Shown here piece by piece: positions 1 through 7,999 of a stretch of DNA of 43,007 nt; within the stretch, counting starts at the first letter, position 1; each line of letters begins with the position of its first letter. The notes beneath the pieces were generated by a model. It searched no databases and was not told where the DNA came from. It worked only from the letters and a program-made list of their open reading frames with translations. Both the position numbers and the translations under genes were made by a program. This stretch comes from JAAAOZ01 sp964496595 (GTDB lineage: Bacteria > Chloroflexota > Anaerolineae > B4-G1 > SLSP01). The stretch spans positions 1-43,007 of the forward strand of contig CAZCAI010000015.1 of NCBI GenBank assembly GCA_964496595.1. The letters are read 5' to 3'.

Positions 1-1847
1 GTTAAGGTCTTCCCAATAATCGCATCGTTGGAGGAGGCTACAATCGCCGCCATGCGCGCCTGCATCTCCTGCATCTGCCTCATTGGGGTGATATCGCGGC
101 CCACGCCCACGACGCCGATCACCTTGCCCGCCGCGTTGTACATCGGTGAAAGCGAGGTCTGGATGTGGAGAAGTGTTGGCCCGTGTTGCATCGACCATTC
201 GTAGACGACGTGCTCCCCGGCCAGCGCGCGTTGATTGGCCGCCTCGTGCACATCCGCCGCCTCGCTCATCACCTCTCGCGAGGTCTTGCCCAAAAAAACC
301 TCCGGGTCCAGCCCGTATTTTTCCATCCAACGCCCGTAGACGCCCGTGTGACGCTGCTCGCGATCCAAGGTGAAGACGATGTCATTCATTGAGTCGATCA
401 GTGAGCGGAAGCGCTCCTCGCTCTCTCGCAAGGAGATCAGCAATTGGGCGCTCTGGATGACGTTAGCCGCGTGGTTGGCGATGATTTCGACCAGGTCCAA
501 CTCGCGCGCGGTAAAATCTGGCTGATCGGGGCGGTTGATGGCCGTGATTGTGCCCCAGATGATGGTGGAGGTTTGGATCGGTACGAGCATGATGGCGCCG
601 GAATGCGTCTTGACTCGACGGCGCTGCACCGCCGGGGATTCGCGCGGATCGGGCGCTCCTTTAGGCGAGATCGTCGGACGGCGCTCGCGCAATACCCAGC
701 CGCTCAAGCCTTCCCATAATTCATCAAAGTCGATGTCCATCACGTTCTCTACGCCTGGCCCGGTCTTGGCGATGTGTGTAACCTCGCGGGCCGCCATATC
801 GCACGTGATAACAGCGACGCGATCCGCCGTCAAGACATCATTGATGATCTCTGCCAGGGTATCCAGCAACTGCGGCAGATCATCGACGGACTGAAATATA
901 TTGGTGATCCGATAGAGGGTCTCTATCTCGGAGAGAGCGTCCTGCGTCATCGCGAGCAGGCGCTCGGTCTCCTCGTAGAGGCTCGCGTTTTCGATGGCGA
1001 CTGCGGCGGCGGAGGCTAACGCTTCCACCATTGCCAGATCCTCATAACTAAATTGGCCCGGCCGGGAGTCTAAGAGTTGGATGACGCCGTCGACTTGCTG
1101 CTGGCGCCACATCGGCACGCAGAGGATGGAGCGCATCTCGACGCCGGTCTCGCGATCCACCGCCTTGATATGTTGCTCCGTTTGGCGGGTGTCATCCACT
1201 ACCAGGCTCTGGCCGTGATGGGCCACCCAGCCGGCGATGCCGGCCTTGGGTTGGATTCGCCAGCCCTCGACGAGATTGGCGCTTGGCCCGTGGGATTTTC
1301 GGCAGACCAACTCCGAGGTCTGTTGATCCATCAACCAGATGGACATCGCATCCGCCTCAAACATCTGGCGCACCTCGCCCATCAAATCTGTCAACACCTC
1401 GTCCATAGCGAGTGAGGAGGTGAATTTCTGCGCGGCGTCGTGGAGTAAAGCCAACTCGCGATTGCGCTGCTGGAGCAGCGCTTCTGAGCGTTGGCGCAGC
1501 GCCAGCCCGATGATGCGCCGCAGAGGTTCCACGGCATAGGGCGGCGTCAACGCCAGAAGCGCGCCATCGGGGGCCGGGGCCTCCGCTGAATCTAAGCGAT
1601 AGATCACGGGGATTTGCCCCGCTCGCTGAAGTTTGGCGCGCAGAGCATCAGCTTCGGGAGTTTCTGTGAGATGCGCCCCCAGCACGATCACATCCGGCAA
1701 CAGAGCATCATAGCACTGGATGGCCTCGGATGGTGTGGGGACAATCTCAAACGTCAGGGCGTTCAGCGCGGCGATGGCCTGGTGAAGCTGTGCTATGACG
1801 TGAGGATCATCTTCGATGACTAACAGAGTTGTTTGGTGGTTTATCAT
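1..1847 (-). CDS. Multi-domain GAF/PAS sensor protein with pseudo-receiver N-terminus (3' end outside window)
   Basis: Open on the minus strand from an ATG at 1847 to the window edge (615 codons), so the C-terminus is missing. Order of domains as read: an N-terminal receiver-like domain (about residues 7-120, opening with LLVIEDDPHV), a GAF domain (about 145-300), a second GAF domain (about 310-460), a PAS domain (about 470-590, with 'RFRSLIDSMNDIVFTLD'), and the start of another PAS at the edge ('IVASSNDAIIGKTL'). The receiver lacks the phospho-acceptor Asp: the expected 'PDxxxLD' reads PDVIVLGAHLT, and the usual conserved Lys-Pro reads Pro-Pro. This is the usual layout of large cytoplasmic sensor histidine kinases or diguanylate cyclases; the output domain lies beyond position 1 and cannot be assigned. 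No transmembrane segment is visible. It is divergently placed to the histidine kinase at 2605. Confidence 0.85.
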   Translation of the reverse strand, partial: MINHQTTLLVIEDDPHVIAQLHQAIAALNALTFEIVPTPSEAIQCYDALLPDVIVLGAHLTETPEADALRAKLQRAGQIPVIYRLDSAEAPAPDGALLALTPPYAVEPLRRIIGLALRQRSEALLQQRNRELALLHDAAQKFTSSLAMDEVLTDLMGEVRQMFEADAMSIWLMDQQTSELVCRKSHGPSANLVEGWRIQPKAGIAGWVAHHGQSLVVDDTRQTEQHIKAVDRETGVEMRSILCVPMWRQQQVDGVIQLLDSRPGQFSYEDLAMVEALASAAAVAIENASLYEETERLLAMTQDALSEIETLYRITNIFQSVDDLPQLLDTLAEIINDVLTADRVAVITCDMAAREVTHIAKTGPGVENVMDIDFDELWEGLSGWVLRERRPTISPKGAPDPRESPAVQRRRVKTHSGAIMLVPIQTSTIIWGTITAINRPDQPDFTARELDLVEIIANHAANVIQSAQLLISLRESEERFRSLIDSMNDIVFTLDREQRHTGVYGRWMEKYGLDPEVFLGKTSREVMSEAADVHEAANQRALAGEHVVYEWSMQHGPTLLHIQTSLSPMYNAAGKVIGVVGVGRDITPMRQMQEMQARMAAIVASSNDAIIGKTL

Positions 1848-2202
1848 ACTCTCGTCCCAGTTTTCCTCTTGCGATTTAAGAAATATCAGCGTCCTTAGTG
1901 TACCTGATTTTGCGCCGGGCAAGATTACAAAAGCATTCCAGCCCTTGATGCGCTGCCTTCATCTTATCACAGTCGTCGTCGCCGCGCGCAAGCTGCCGGA
2001 TATGCCCCGCACGTGAATGTCTTCGTCATAAGCAACTCCTGGTATCGGATTGGCTTGCGGTCGGTGAAGCGAATGGAAAGTCATCTTTAAGTATATCACC
2101 GGTAGGGGGAACGATCAATTGGCGGCGGCGCGCGGGAGCTTTCCCATCCGGCGCTTCACACGATAGCAATCCAATTGTCACAGGATCGGCGGTATAATGA
2201 AG
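1848..2202. other. Intergenic region upstream of the GAF/PAS sensor, no gene seen
   Basis: About 355 bp without a credible coding region; the short open frames have no ribosome-binding site and no family resemblance. It presumably holds the promoter of the leftward sensor gene, but no good -35/-10 pair was found. A TATAAT at 2193-2198 lies directly against the left end of the 130-bp transposon-like element and lacks a matching -35 at 16-18 bp. Confidence 0.5.
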
Positions 2203-2332
2203 GTAACCGTTTAGTCTTGTGAGGTGCAACGCACTTTTGGGCTTATCGCGGCGCATATATTGCATAAGATCGCGTCTCTCCTTCAGATCAAGTGCGTTGC
2301 ACCTTAGTCTGCTTAGAAAGCCAAATAGATAC
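2203..2332. mobile_element. MITE family A, copy 1 (130 bp, perfect 8-bp target duplication)
   Basis: A 130-bp non-coding element with imperfect terminal inverted repeats (left GTAACCGTTTAGTCTTG; right end inverted begins GTATCTATTTGG) and a perfect 15-bp subterminal inverted repeat, AGGTGCAACGCACTT on the left and its complement on the right. It is flanked on both sides by the identical octamer TAATGAAG (2195-2202 and 2333-2340), which is direct evidence of insertion. A second 130-bp copy lies at 20357-20486. No transposase is encoded. A GT-A/T-A terminus with an 8-bp duplication would suit mobilisation by an IS66-type transposase, but that is inference only. Confidence 0.88.
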
Positions 2333-2378
2333 TAATGAAGTACACATAGTATCTTGAGCAGTCTCGCCCTGGGTCTGG

Positions 2379-2529
2379 TAGGGCTTTCCCATTCTTGCTC
2401 CAAGGGGATCGCCAGATCCTTATTTTGCTTGCACAAGCTAAAAACACGTTCGAAATATGTCCCAGAGGCGCAGATTTAGCAATCTTCCTGGAGCGAATAG
2501 GGCGTAATTGCAAAGCAGGTAAACCCTAC
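2379..2529. mobile_element. MITE family B, copy 1 (about 150 bp, decayed right end)
   Basis: About 150 bp matching, in the opposite orientation, the element at 42652-42801. The left end TAGGGCTTTCCCATTC is identical in both copies for 16 bases; the right end here is degraded (GGTAAACCCTA instead of GGGAAAGCCCTA). Each half contains a small hairpin: GGATC-GCCA-GATCC and AGATT-TAGC-AATCT. Short direct repeats (GTCTGGT) occur at 2373-2379 and 2534-2540, a possible worn target duplication. No protein is encoded. It lies 46 bp from MITE A copy 1. Confidence 0.82.
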
Positions 2530-2540
2530 TGTGTCTGGTT

Positions 2541-2568
2541 TGACAACTCGATAAAATCCTCTAAACTA
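2541..2568 (+). promoter_or_regulatory. Candidate promoter of the histidine kinase gene
   Basis: A perfect TTGACA (2541-2546), a 16-bp spacer and TAAACT (2563-2568, four of six consensus bases) lie 12 bp beyond the right end of MITE B and 36 bp before the start codon. Read from consensus only. Confidence 0.5.
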
Positions 2569-2604
2569 AAATTAATCCAACCCTGCGAGATGAGGTTAGA
2601 ACTT

Positions 2605-3927
2605 ATGAACCCAAGCACTCCCCAAACTGAACGTCCTATTGAATCCGAAGAGGCGCGCGACCTCCGCAATACGCTCCTATATGCGGGCATCATCACCTTC
2701 GGCCTCAGCGCGATGATCTTGGCGACCAGCCCGCTGATTATCTCCTTGCAAATCCCACCGCTGGAGACGACGTTGCTAGCGCTTTGCTCGGCCACAGTGT
2801 CGGTCATTGGCATCTACGGCATTCAGAGAGGATGGCCCATCCGAGCGATTTCATGGAGCGCGTTGACCGCCTACGCTATTATTATTACGATCACGGTGCA
2901 TTATACCGGCGGGCCGCTGACGCCGATGCCCGCGCTGTATCTGCTGGTCGTCGTGGCCGCCTCGTTCTTGCTGGGCCGCCAGGGCGCGACCATCATCGCT
3001 CTGGTCAGCATCGCCAGCTATGCGCTGATGTTACTGTTGGAATATCTGGGCGTTGTCGAAATGGTCCTGATTTGGGATCTTACTTTCGAACCGCAGACGC
3101 GCGGCGCTTTGCTGATTATCAATTGGTTGGCGGTCGCCATCCCGACGTTGATCACCTCGCAGTTGGCCGGGGTGTTGGCCGAGCGGCTCAAAGAGACCAA
3201 CGCGGAGTTGATCGAATCGGAGCGGATGCAGAACAGTCTCACCCACATGATCATCCACGATTTGCGGAATCCCATCACGGCGGTGACCGGCGCGTTAGAT
3301 CTGCTGCTGATGACGATGGGCAGTAAGATGACGGAGGATCAAAAGAACCTGCTGAGAAACGCGCAACACAGCGGCAAGATGCTCCTGGGGCTGGTCGGTG
3401 AGTTGCTGGATATCAATAAGATGGAAGCGGGGAAGTTCGAATTGCACCTGGAGCCGGTCAATATCTGCAAGCTTGTCGCCCAGAACACGGAAGCGATGCG
3501 CGCGGCGGCGGAGTTGGAGGGGCAAAATTTAGAGATTACCGCCTGTCCCGCCGAGACGGTCATCAATTGTGATCCCCAACTCATCTCGCGCGTGATCGCC
3601 AACCTGCTGACCAATGCCTTCAAGTACACGCCGGAGGGCGGGACGATCATGTCCAAGGTGGAGCGTGCGGATGAGATGGTCATCATCAGCGTCACCGACA
3701 CGGGGCCGGGCATCCCGCCGAAATATCGCGATCACATCTTCGAGAAATTCGGGCAGGTCAAGCAGGATGGGCCGCGTCAGGGCACCGGCCTGGGGCTGAC
3801 GCTCTGCAAGATGGCGGCGCAGGCCCACGGCGGGGATATCTGGGTCGAAAGCGCGGTGGGGGAGGGTAGCACGTTCGCCTTCAGCCTGCCCATCGTTGGG
3901 CCATCGGACGCGAGAGTGGCATTTTAG
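2605..3927 (+). CDS. Membrane sensor histidine kinase (HisKA/HATPase_c)
   Basis: 440 aa from the ATG at 2605, chosen because a TGAGGT ribosome-binding site precedes it by 8 nt; the open frame runs further upstream into MITE B, which is unlikely to be coding. The N-terminal half has about five to six hydrophobic segments (roughly residues 25-190), i.e. a membrane sensor module without a large extracellular loop, followed by a short coiled linker ('ERLKETNAELIESERMQ'). The kinase core is complete: H-box MIIHDLRNPITA with His218, N-box NLLTNAFKYTPEGG from residue 333, G1 DTGPGIP, F-box FEKFGQ and G2 GTGLGL. No receiver domain, and no response-regulator gene next to it, so the partner is elsewhere (orphan kinase). 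The signal sensed is unknown. It ends at a bidirectional-looking terminator hairpin. Confidence 0.93.
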   Translation: MNPSTPQTERPIESEEARDLRNTLLYAGIITFGLSAMILATSPLIISLQIPPLETTLLALCSATVSVIGIYGIQRGWPIRAISWSALTAYAIIITITVHYTGGPLTPMPALYLLVVVAASFLLGRQGATIIALVSIASYALMLLLEYLGVVEMVLIWDLTFEPQTRGALLIINWLAVAIPTLITSQLAGVLAERLKETNAELIESERMQNSLTHMIIHDLRNPITAVTGALDLLLMTMGSKMTEDQKNLLRNAQHSGKMLLGLVGELLDINKMEAGKFELHLEPVNICKLVAQNTEAMRAAAELEGQNLEITACPAETVINCDPQLISRVIANLLTNAFKYTPEGGTIMSKVERADEMVIISVTDTGPGIPPKYRDHIFEKFGQVKQDGPRQGTGLGLTLCKMAAQAHGGDIWVESAVGEGSTFAFSLPIVGPSDARVAF

Positions 3928-3952
3928 GCCGCCAACGCTGTTTCAAAAGCGA

Positions 3953-3985
3953 CAGGCCCTCATCGACAAGGTGAGGGCCTGTTTT
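3953..3985. terminator. Hairpin terminator between convergent genes
   Basis: A 10-bp perfect stem, CAGGCCCTCA / TGAGGGCCTG (3953-3962 and 3972-3981), with a 9-nt loop, followed on the plus strand by TTTTG. It lies between the convergent histidine kinase and flavin reductase-like genes. The minus strand also reads a short T-run (GCTTTTG) after the stem, so it may serve both. Confidence 0.8.
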
Positions 3986-4010
3986 GCGTTACTTGAGGGA
4001 TCTCGATATA

Positions 4011-4526
4011 TCACGCCCGTTGCAGGCAATGCACGATCTGCCCCACGTAGACGCGGTGGAAATCGTCGGTCGGGTAGATCTCCCGCCGCACGGCCATATC
4101 CACAAAGTTCTCGGCGGTTAAATCCTGGGCGTAGAGCTTCTTGCATTCCAGTACCAGGCGCGCCTCCACGAAGTAGACCGCGCCGGTCTCCCCGGTCACA
4201 GGCGTCAGACCTGTCTGCGCGATCTTGTCCACGTCCCGACCGGAGTGCGTGCCGCAATAGTTCAGCACGTCGCGATGCTCTTCATCAAAGAACGTGAGCG
4301 TGAAGTGCGACGCCGCCTCCATAAATTGGTAGGTGTAGCGCTGTGGGCGCACGAAGACGAAGCTCACCAACTCGTGCCAGAGCGATCCCAACCCGCCCCA
4401 ACTGGCCGTCATTGTGTTAAAGTGATCCGGCGATCCCGCCGTGACCAGCATCCAATCTTGATCGATCAGCTTGAAAACGTTGTCCGTGATCTCCGGCGGT
4501 GCGATCTCTCGAAATTCGTTTGTCAT
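4011..4526 (-). CDS. Flavin reductase-like (FMN-binding split-barrel) protein
   Basis: 171 aa. The sequence has the look of the flavin reductase/DIM6-NTAB family: an N-terminal 'WMLVTAGSPDHFNTMTASWGGLGSLW' type segment (thiol/FMN-phosphate contact strand typical of the split barrel), 'FVRPQRYTYQFME', and the 'FTLTFFDEEHRDVLNYCGTHSGRDVDK' region that in relatives precedes the second barrel half. Such proteins bind FMN and either reduce free flavin with NAD(P)H or act in small-molecule reduction; the substrate cannot be read here. It is cytoplasmic, with no signal peptide. It is last in a leftward run with the CMD-family gene and the ROK kinase, with 4 bp separating it from the former in the same direction, so co-transcription is likely. 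Confidence 0.85.
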   Translation of the reverse strand: MTNEFREIAPPEITDNVFKLIDQDWMLVTAGSPDHFNTMTASWGGLGSLWHELVSFVFVRPQRYTYQFMEAASHFTLTFFDEEHRDVLNYCGTHSGRDVDKIAQTGLTPVTGETGAVYFVEARLVLECKKLYAQDLTAENFVDMAVRREIYPTDDFHRVYVGQIVHCLQRA

Positions 4527-4530
4527 ATTC

Positions 4531-4911
4531 TCAACCTCCTTGTTCCTCTGATGTATGGATGTCGTCGTCTGCTTTCAGTTCGTCCCACGCGCGGAACGCG
4601 CGCCGCAGATGCGGGATGACGATGGAGCCGCCGACCACCAATCCGATAGCCAACGCCTCCTCCAGCGCCTCGGTGCTCACCCCCTCCTCGCGGCAGCGGA
4701 TGAGGTGGTAGTTCACGCAATCGTCGCAGCGCAAAACTAACGATGCGACCAGCCCCAACATCTCCTTGGTCTGCGCGGGCAGCGCGTCCGCCTCGTAAAC
4801 GCGGGTATCGATGTTGTAGAAGCGTTTGATGTCGCGCCCCGCGTACTGCATCACGATGTCGTTGAGTTGCTCGCGCTCCTCCGCAAACTCATCAATCTTT
4901 CGCCTGGGCAT
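4531..4911 (-). CDS. Carboxymuconolactone decarboxylase-family (AhpD-like) protein
   Basis: 126 aa from the ATG at 4911 (reading MPRRKIDEF), chosen because AAGGAGA precedes it by 7 nt; an in-frame ATG at 4941 overlaps the end of the ROK gene but has no ribosome-binding site. The core 'LGLVASLVLRCDDCVNYHLIRC' contains the CxxC...H signature of the CMD/AhpD family, whose members are small helical proteins acting either as thiol-disulfide peroxidase partners or as decarboxylases. The CDDC pair with the following His favours an AhpD-type redox role. It lies between a ROK kinase and a flavin reductase-like gene in one direction; a redox link to the latter is plausible but not shown. Confidence 0.85.
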   Translation of the reverse strand: MPRRKIDEFAEEREQLNDIVMQYAGRDIKRFYNIDTRVYEADALPAQTKEMLGLVASLVLRCDDCVNYHLIRCREEGVSTEALEEALAIGLVVGGSIVIPHLRRAFRAWDELKADDDIHTSEEQGG

Positions 4912-4937
4912 CTTGCCGTCTCCTTGTTGGTTGTTCT

Positions 4938-5831
4938 TCATCGAGCCGCTCGCTCGGCCAGGGCCATCGCGCCCAGCACGCCCGCTCGATCCCCTAACCC
5001 TGGCGGGACGATGTAGGCATCGATCTCGTCTATGATTTCCGGCGCTTGAACGTAACCGTTGAGCAGCGATTGCACCTCGGCGCGCACCAGCTTGAAGAGG
5101 CGCGGTTGCGACATTACGCCGCCGCCGATGACGATCCGCTGCGGCGCTAACGTCAGGATGAAATTTACCAGACCATGCGCCAGGTAGCGCGCCTCCAAGG
5201 GCCATGCCGGGTGATTCTCCGGCAGCGTCTCGCCGCGCCGGCCCCAGCGCGCTTCGAGGGCCGGGCCGGCGGCCAGGCCCTCCAGGCAATCCCCGTGGAA
5301 GGGACAGTTGCCGGGGAAGGGATCGGCACTCCGGTCGTGCGGGATGCGCAGATGGCCCATCTCTGGATGCATCAGCCCGTGCAGCAGCTTCCCCTCGACC
5401 ATCCCACCGCCGCCGATGCCGGTGCCGACCGTCAGGTAGATGAATGACGACAGCCCCTGCGCCGCGCCCCAGCGATATTCGCCCAAGGCCGCCGCGTTGA
5501 CGTCGGTGTCGAAACCAACTGGCGCCTCCAACACCCGCCCGATGGCGCCCGCGACCTCGGTGTTGGCCCAGCCCGGCTTGGGTGTCGTGGTGATGTAGCC
5601 CCACGTGGGCGAATCGGGGTCGGGATCGACCGGCCCAAAGGAGCCGATGCCAATCGCTTCCAGTTCTGCGCCCCCCGCCGTCGCCTCGCGGAAGAAGGCA
5701 ATCGCTTTATCTAATGTCTCATCCGGCGTCGTCGTCGGGAAGCGCGTCTCTTTGCGGATATCCTCCGGGCCGCTGCCCACCGCGCACACAAACTTCGTCC
5801 CCCCGGCCTCAATGCCACCCCATAATGCCAT
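4938..5831 (-). CDS. ROK-family sugar kinase, fructokinase-like
   Basis: 297 aa from the ATG at 5831 (MALWGGIEAGGTKF), preceded by GGAGGT at 7-nt spacing; the open frame begins 16 codons earlier but without a ribosome-binding site. It shows the N-terminal ATP-phosphate motif GGIEAGGTKFVCAVG, the sugar-binding/catalytic 'GFDTDVNAAALGEYRWGAA' with the ROK Asn-Asp region, 'YLTVGTGIGGGG', and the zinc motif 'GNCPFHGDCLEGLAAGPA' diagnostic of ROK kinases. The N-terminal sequence resembles bacterial fructokinases of the GmuE/YdhR type (ATP + D-fructose to fructose 6-phosphate), so fructokinase is the best guess, though mannose or glucose cannot be excluded. It is cytoplasmic. First gene of a leftward three-gene run; upstream is a 103-bp tandem duplication. 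Confidence 0.9.
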   Translation of the reverse strand: MALWGGIEAGGTKFVCAVGSGPEDIRKETRFPTTTPDETLDKAIAFFREATAGGAELEAIGIGSFGPVDPDPDSPTWGYITTTPKPGWANTEVAGAIGRVLEAPVGFDTDVNAAALGEYRWGAAQGLSSFIYLTVGTGIGGGGMVEGKLLHGLMHPEMGHLRIPHDRSADPFPGNCPFHGDCLEGLAAGPALEARWGRRGETLPENHPAWPLEARYLAHGLVNFILTLAPQRIVIGGGVMSQPRLFKLVRAEVQSLLNGYVQAPEIIDEIDAYIVPPGLGDRAGVLGAMALAERAAR

Positions 5832-5890
5832 AATCCACACCTCCATCGAAATCAACAAATCAAAACAATAAAATCGCATCCGTCATTCAT

Positions 5891-6098
5891 CACTTCAGGA
5901 CTTCGCCCCCCTGGACAGGACTGGATTTCAGAGATTTGTCAACATATTCATAATTCTAAATTCTTAATTCGCAATTCTTAATTCCTCATCCCTCACTTCA
6001 GGACTTCGCCCCCCTGGACAGGACTGGATTTCAGAGATTTGTCAACATATTCATAATTCTAAATTCTTAATTCGCAATTCTTAATTCCTCATCCCTCA
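5891..6098. repeat. Two tandem copies of a 103-bp unit containing heptamer words
   Basis: Positions 5891-5993 and 5994-6096 are identical 103-bp units in direct tandem. The second half of each unit is itself seven consecutive 7-bp words (5946-5994 and 6049-6097: ATTCATA, ATTCTAA, ATTCTTA, ATTCGCA, ATTCTTA, ATTCCTC, ATCCCTC). The end of the second unit overlaps the last codons of the GH127 gene, so the first unit carries a duplicate of that gene's tail. This looks like a recent duplication between the glycosidase and the sugar kinase, not a CRISPR array (two units, no spacers). Confidence 0.95.
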
Positions 6099-7999
6099 TT
6101 CTTCAACCAGATTTGCATCGCTCCCGGCGCGCGATTGGCCCAGGCGAAGTAAGGCGCCGCCATCAGATCGAGGGCTTGGCTGGCTGAGGGGGTCTTCGTT
6201 GCCGAGGTGGGTCTATACAGTCGATTCGCCCAGACGGGCGCGGGCGGCGTCGCCTTTGCCGAGGCGCGCAACACCTGCACGCCGCCCAGCAGCGACGGCT
6301 CGAACGCTGTGGAGAACGTGGTCGCCGGCGTCAGCGTCACGTCTCGCAGATCCACATCGTCTGGATGATCCACCTGCTCCAGGCAGTAGAGCACCGGCCC
6401 GCGCATCAGCGCGACGCGACCGGTGTTCTCCAGCGCGTAGGGATGCGCCGCCATTTGGTGGACGTCCATTGGCAGGTGGAGGCAGACCGCATCCCCCGGT
6501 TGCCAGGTGCGATGGATCTGGACATAGGTTCCTGGTGTGACTGTTCCTTCCCATGGCAGGCCGTTGACCGTCAGCGCGACGTCGTCGTCGCTCCAACCGG
6601 GGACGCGCATCCAGAGGCTGAACTCGCCCGCGCTCAGCACCTCTACCGTGATCTGCCCGCTCCAGGGATAGCGCGTGCGCTGGATTAGGGCGATCTCGCG
6701 GCCATCGGGTAGGGTAAGCTGCGCCGCGTTCGCCGCGTAGAGATGCACCCACACGCCCGCCGCTTCGACGCTGTAGATATAGCCCGGCATCATCGCCAGC
6801 AGCCGCGCGATATTCGTCGGGCAGCAGGCGCAGGTGAACCATCCGCGTCGCCGCGCCGAGGCCGCATCTTCCGGCGGGACGGCCAGTGGATTGTCGTAGA
6901 AGTAGTGCTCGCCATCCAAAGAGATGCCGGGCAGCACCGCGTTGTAGAGCGCGCGCTCCATCACGTCGGCGTAGCGCGGGTCGCCGCCGAGTTGAAGCAT
7001 GCGCCAGGCCCACATCACCACGCCGATGCCGGCGCAGGTCTCGGCGTAGGCGCGCGCGTTCGGTAGCTCGAAGGGCGCGCCGAACGCCTCGCCGCTGTGC
7101 CGCGATCCGACGCCGCCGTTGATGTACATCTGGCGCGCGACCATCGTCTCCCACAGGCGATCCAACGCCTCGCGCAGCGTCGCCTCGCCGGTCTCCGCGT
7201 AGAGATCGGCCGCGCCCGCGCAGAGGTAGAGCGCCCGCACGGCGTGGCCGGCTAAGCGCGTCATCTCGCGGAACGGGACGTGATCCACGTAGTAGGTGCG
7301 GCCCTCCAAGAGGCCGCGACCGCGCGCGTTTAAGAAATAGGCGGCCTGTTCGCGATAGCGCGCTTCGCCCGTGAGCCGCGCCAATGCCACCAGTGCCATC
7401 TCGATTTCTGGATGGCCGGGCGCGCCGGGCCGTTGTCCATTCGCCTCGCCCTTTTCACCGAAAGTATCACAGATCAGATCGGCGAAGCGGCGGGCGACGT
7501 TCAGCAGGCGATCCTCGCCCGTGGCGCGATGATGCGCAATTGCCGCCTGGATCAGATGGCCGGCGCAGTACAGCTCGTGATGATCCCGCAGATTCGACCA
7601 GCGGTCATCGGCCCGCTCGAAGGTGTAGTAGGTGTTGAGATAGCCGTCGGCGGCCTGCGCACCCTCAATGGCCTCGATGACCGTCGCGACCATCGCGGCC
7701 AGCGCGGGGTCGTCGTCGGTCGCGAGCGTCCACGCCGCCGCCTCCAGCCACTTGTAGACATCCGAATCGTTGTAGACGCGCCCGCGATAGGGCAACGCCG
7801 CGCGGCCCGCCGCGCGCCGGAAGTTATCGATGCGCCCGGTCTCCTCCAGCAATCGATACTGCGAGGGTAGCGTCACGGCCAAATTGCGCGCCCGTCGCGC
7901 CGCCCACAGCTCATCCGTGAGCGTGACGGCGGTCAGCGGCGCCGGTTGGAGCCGCGCATACGTGCGGTGGGTATCTGCTAAAATGGGGTTTTCTTCCAC
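6089..7999 (-). CDS. GH127 (DUF1680) glycoside hydrolase, beta-L-arabinofuranosidase-like
   Basis: 636 aa starting with GTG at 7999, which overlaps the TAG stop of the subtilase gene by one base (TAGTG), implying translational coupling. The sequence is a full-length DUF1680/GH127 (alpha/alpha barrel followed by beta-sandwich): 'GGVGSRHSGEAFGAPFELPN' carries the Glu of the GEAF motif, 'AYAETCAGIG' carries Glu and Cys, and 'FTCACCPTN' carries the Cys pair (C392-C393). These correspond to the zinc-binding Glu/Cys set and the catalytic Cys known from Bifidobacterium HypBA1, which removes beta-L-arabinofuranose from plant glycoproteins. All are present, so the enzyme should be active; the exact sugar is uncertain. 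No signal peptide is visible, so oligosaccharides would have to be imported. Its direct coupling to a secreted protease is unusual. Confidence 0.92.
   Translation of the reverse strand: MEENPILADTHRTYARLQPAPLTAVTLTDELWAARRARNLAVTLPSQYRLLEETGRIDNFRRAAGRAALPYRGRVYNDSDVYKWLEAAAWTLATDDDPALAAMVATVIEAIEGAQAADGYLNTYYTFERADDRWSNLRDHHELYCAGHLIQAAIAHHRATGEDRLLNVARRFADLICDTFGEKGEANGQRPGAPGHPEIEMALVALARLTGEARYREQAAYFLNARGRGLLEGRTYYVDHVPFREMTRLAGHAVRALYLCAGAADLYAETGEATLREALDRLWETMVARQMYINGGVGSRHSGEAFGAPFELPNARAYAETCAGIGVVMWAWRMLQLGGDPRYADVMERALYNAVLPGISLDGEHYFYDNPLAVPPEDAASARRRGWFTCACCPTNIARLLAMMPGYIYSVEAAGVWVHLYAANAAQLTLPDGREIALIQRTRYPWSGQITVEVLSAGEFSLWMRVPGWSDDDVALTVNGLPWEGTVTPGTYVQIHRTWQPGDAVCLHLPMDVHQMAAHPYALENTGRVALMRGPVLYCLEQVDHPDDVDLRDVTLTPATTFSTAFEPSLLGGVQVLRASAKATPPAPVWANRLYRPTSATKTPSASQALDLMAAPYFAWANRAPGAMQIWLKNEG

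Noticed and set aside
2379..2529. TA target duplication (Tc1/mariner-like) for MITE B
   Set aside because: TA does occur at both ends, but in copy 2 an 8-bp GGCGAATT flanks the element, which is better support for an 8-bp duplication; the two readings cannot be fully separated.
2395..2604. 70-codon extension of the histidine kinase
   Set aside because: It translates MITE B. The ATG at 2605 has a ribosome-binding site, and a TTGACA promoter lies at 2541.
2652..2813. Antisense small ORF in the histidine kinase
   Set aside because: A shadow of the kinase coding frame.
5891..6098. Possible CRISPR-like repeat
   Set aside because: Only two directly adjoining 103-bp units with no unique spacers, and no cas gene nearby; it is a simple tandem duplication.
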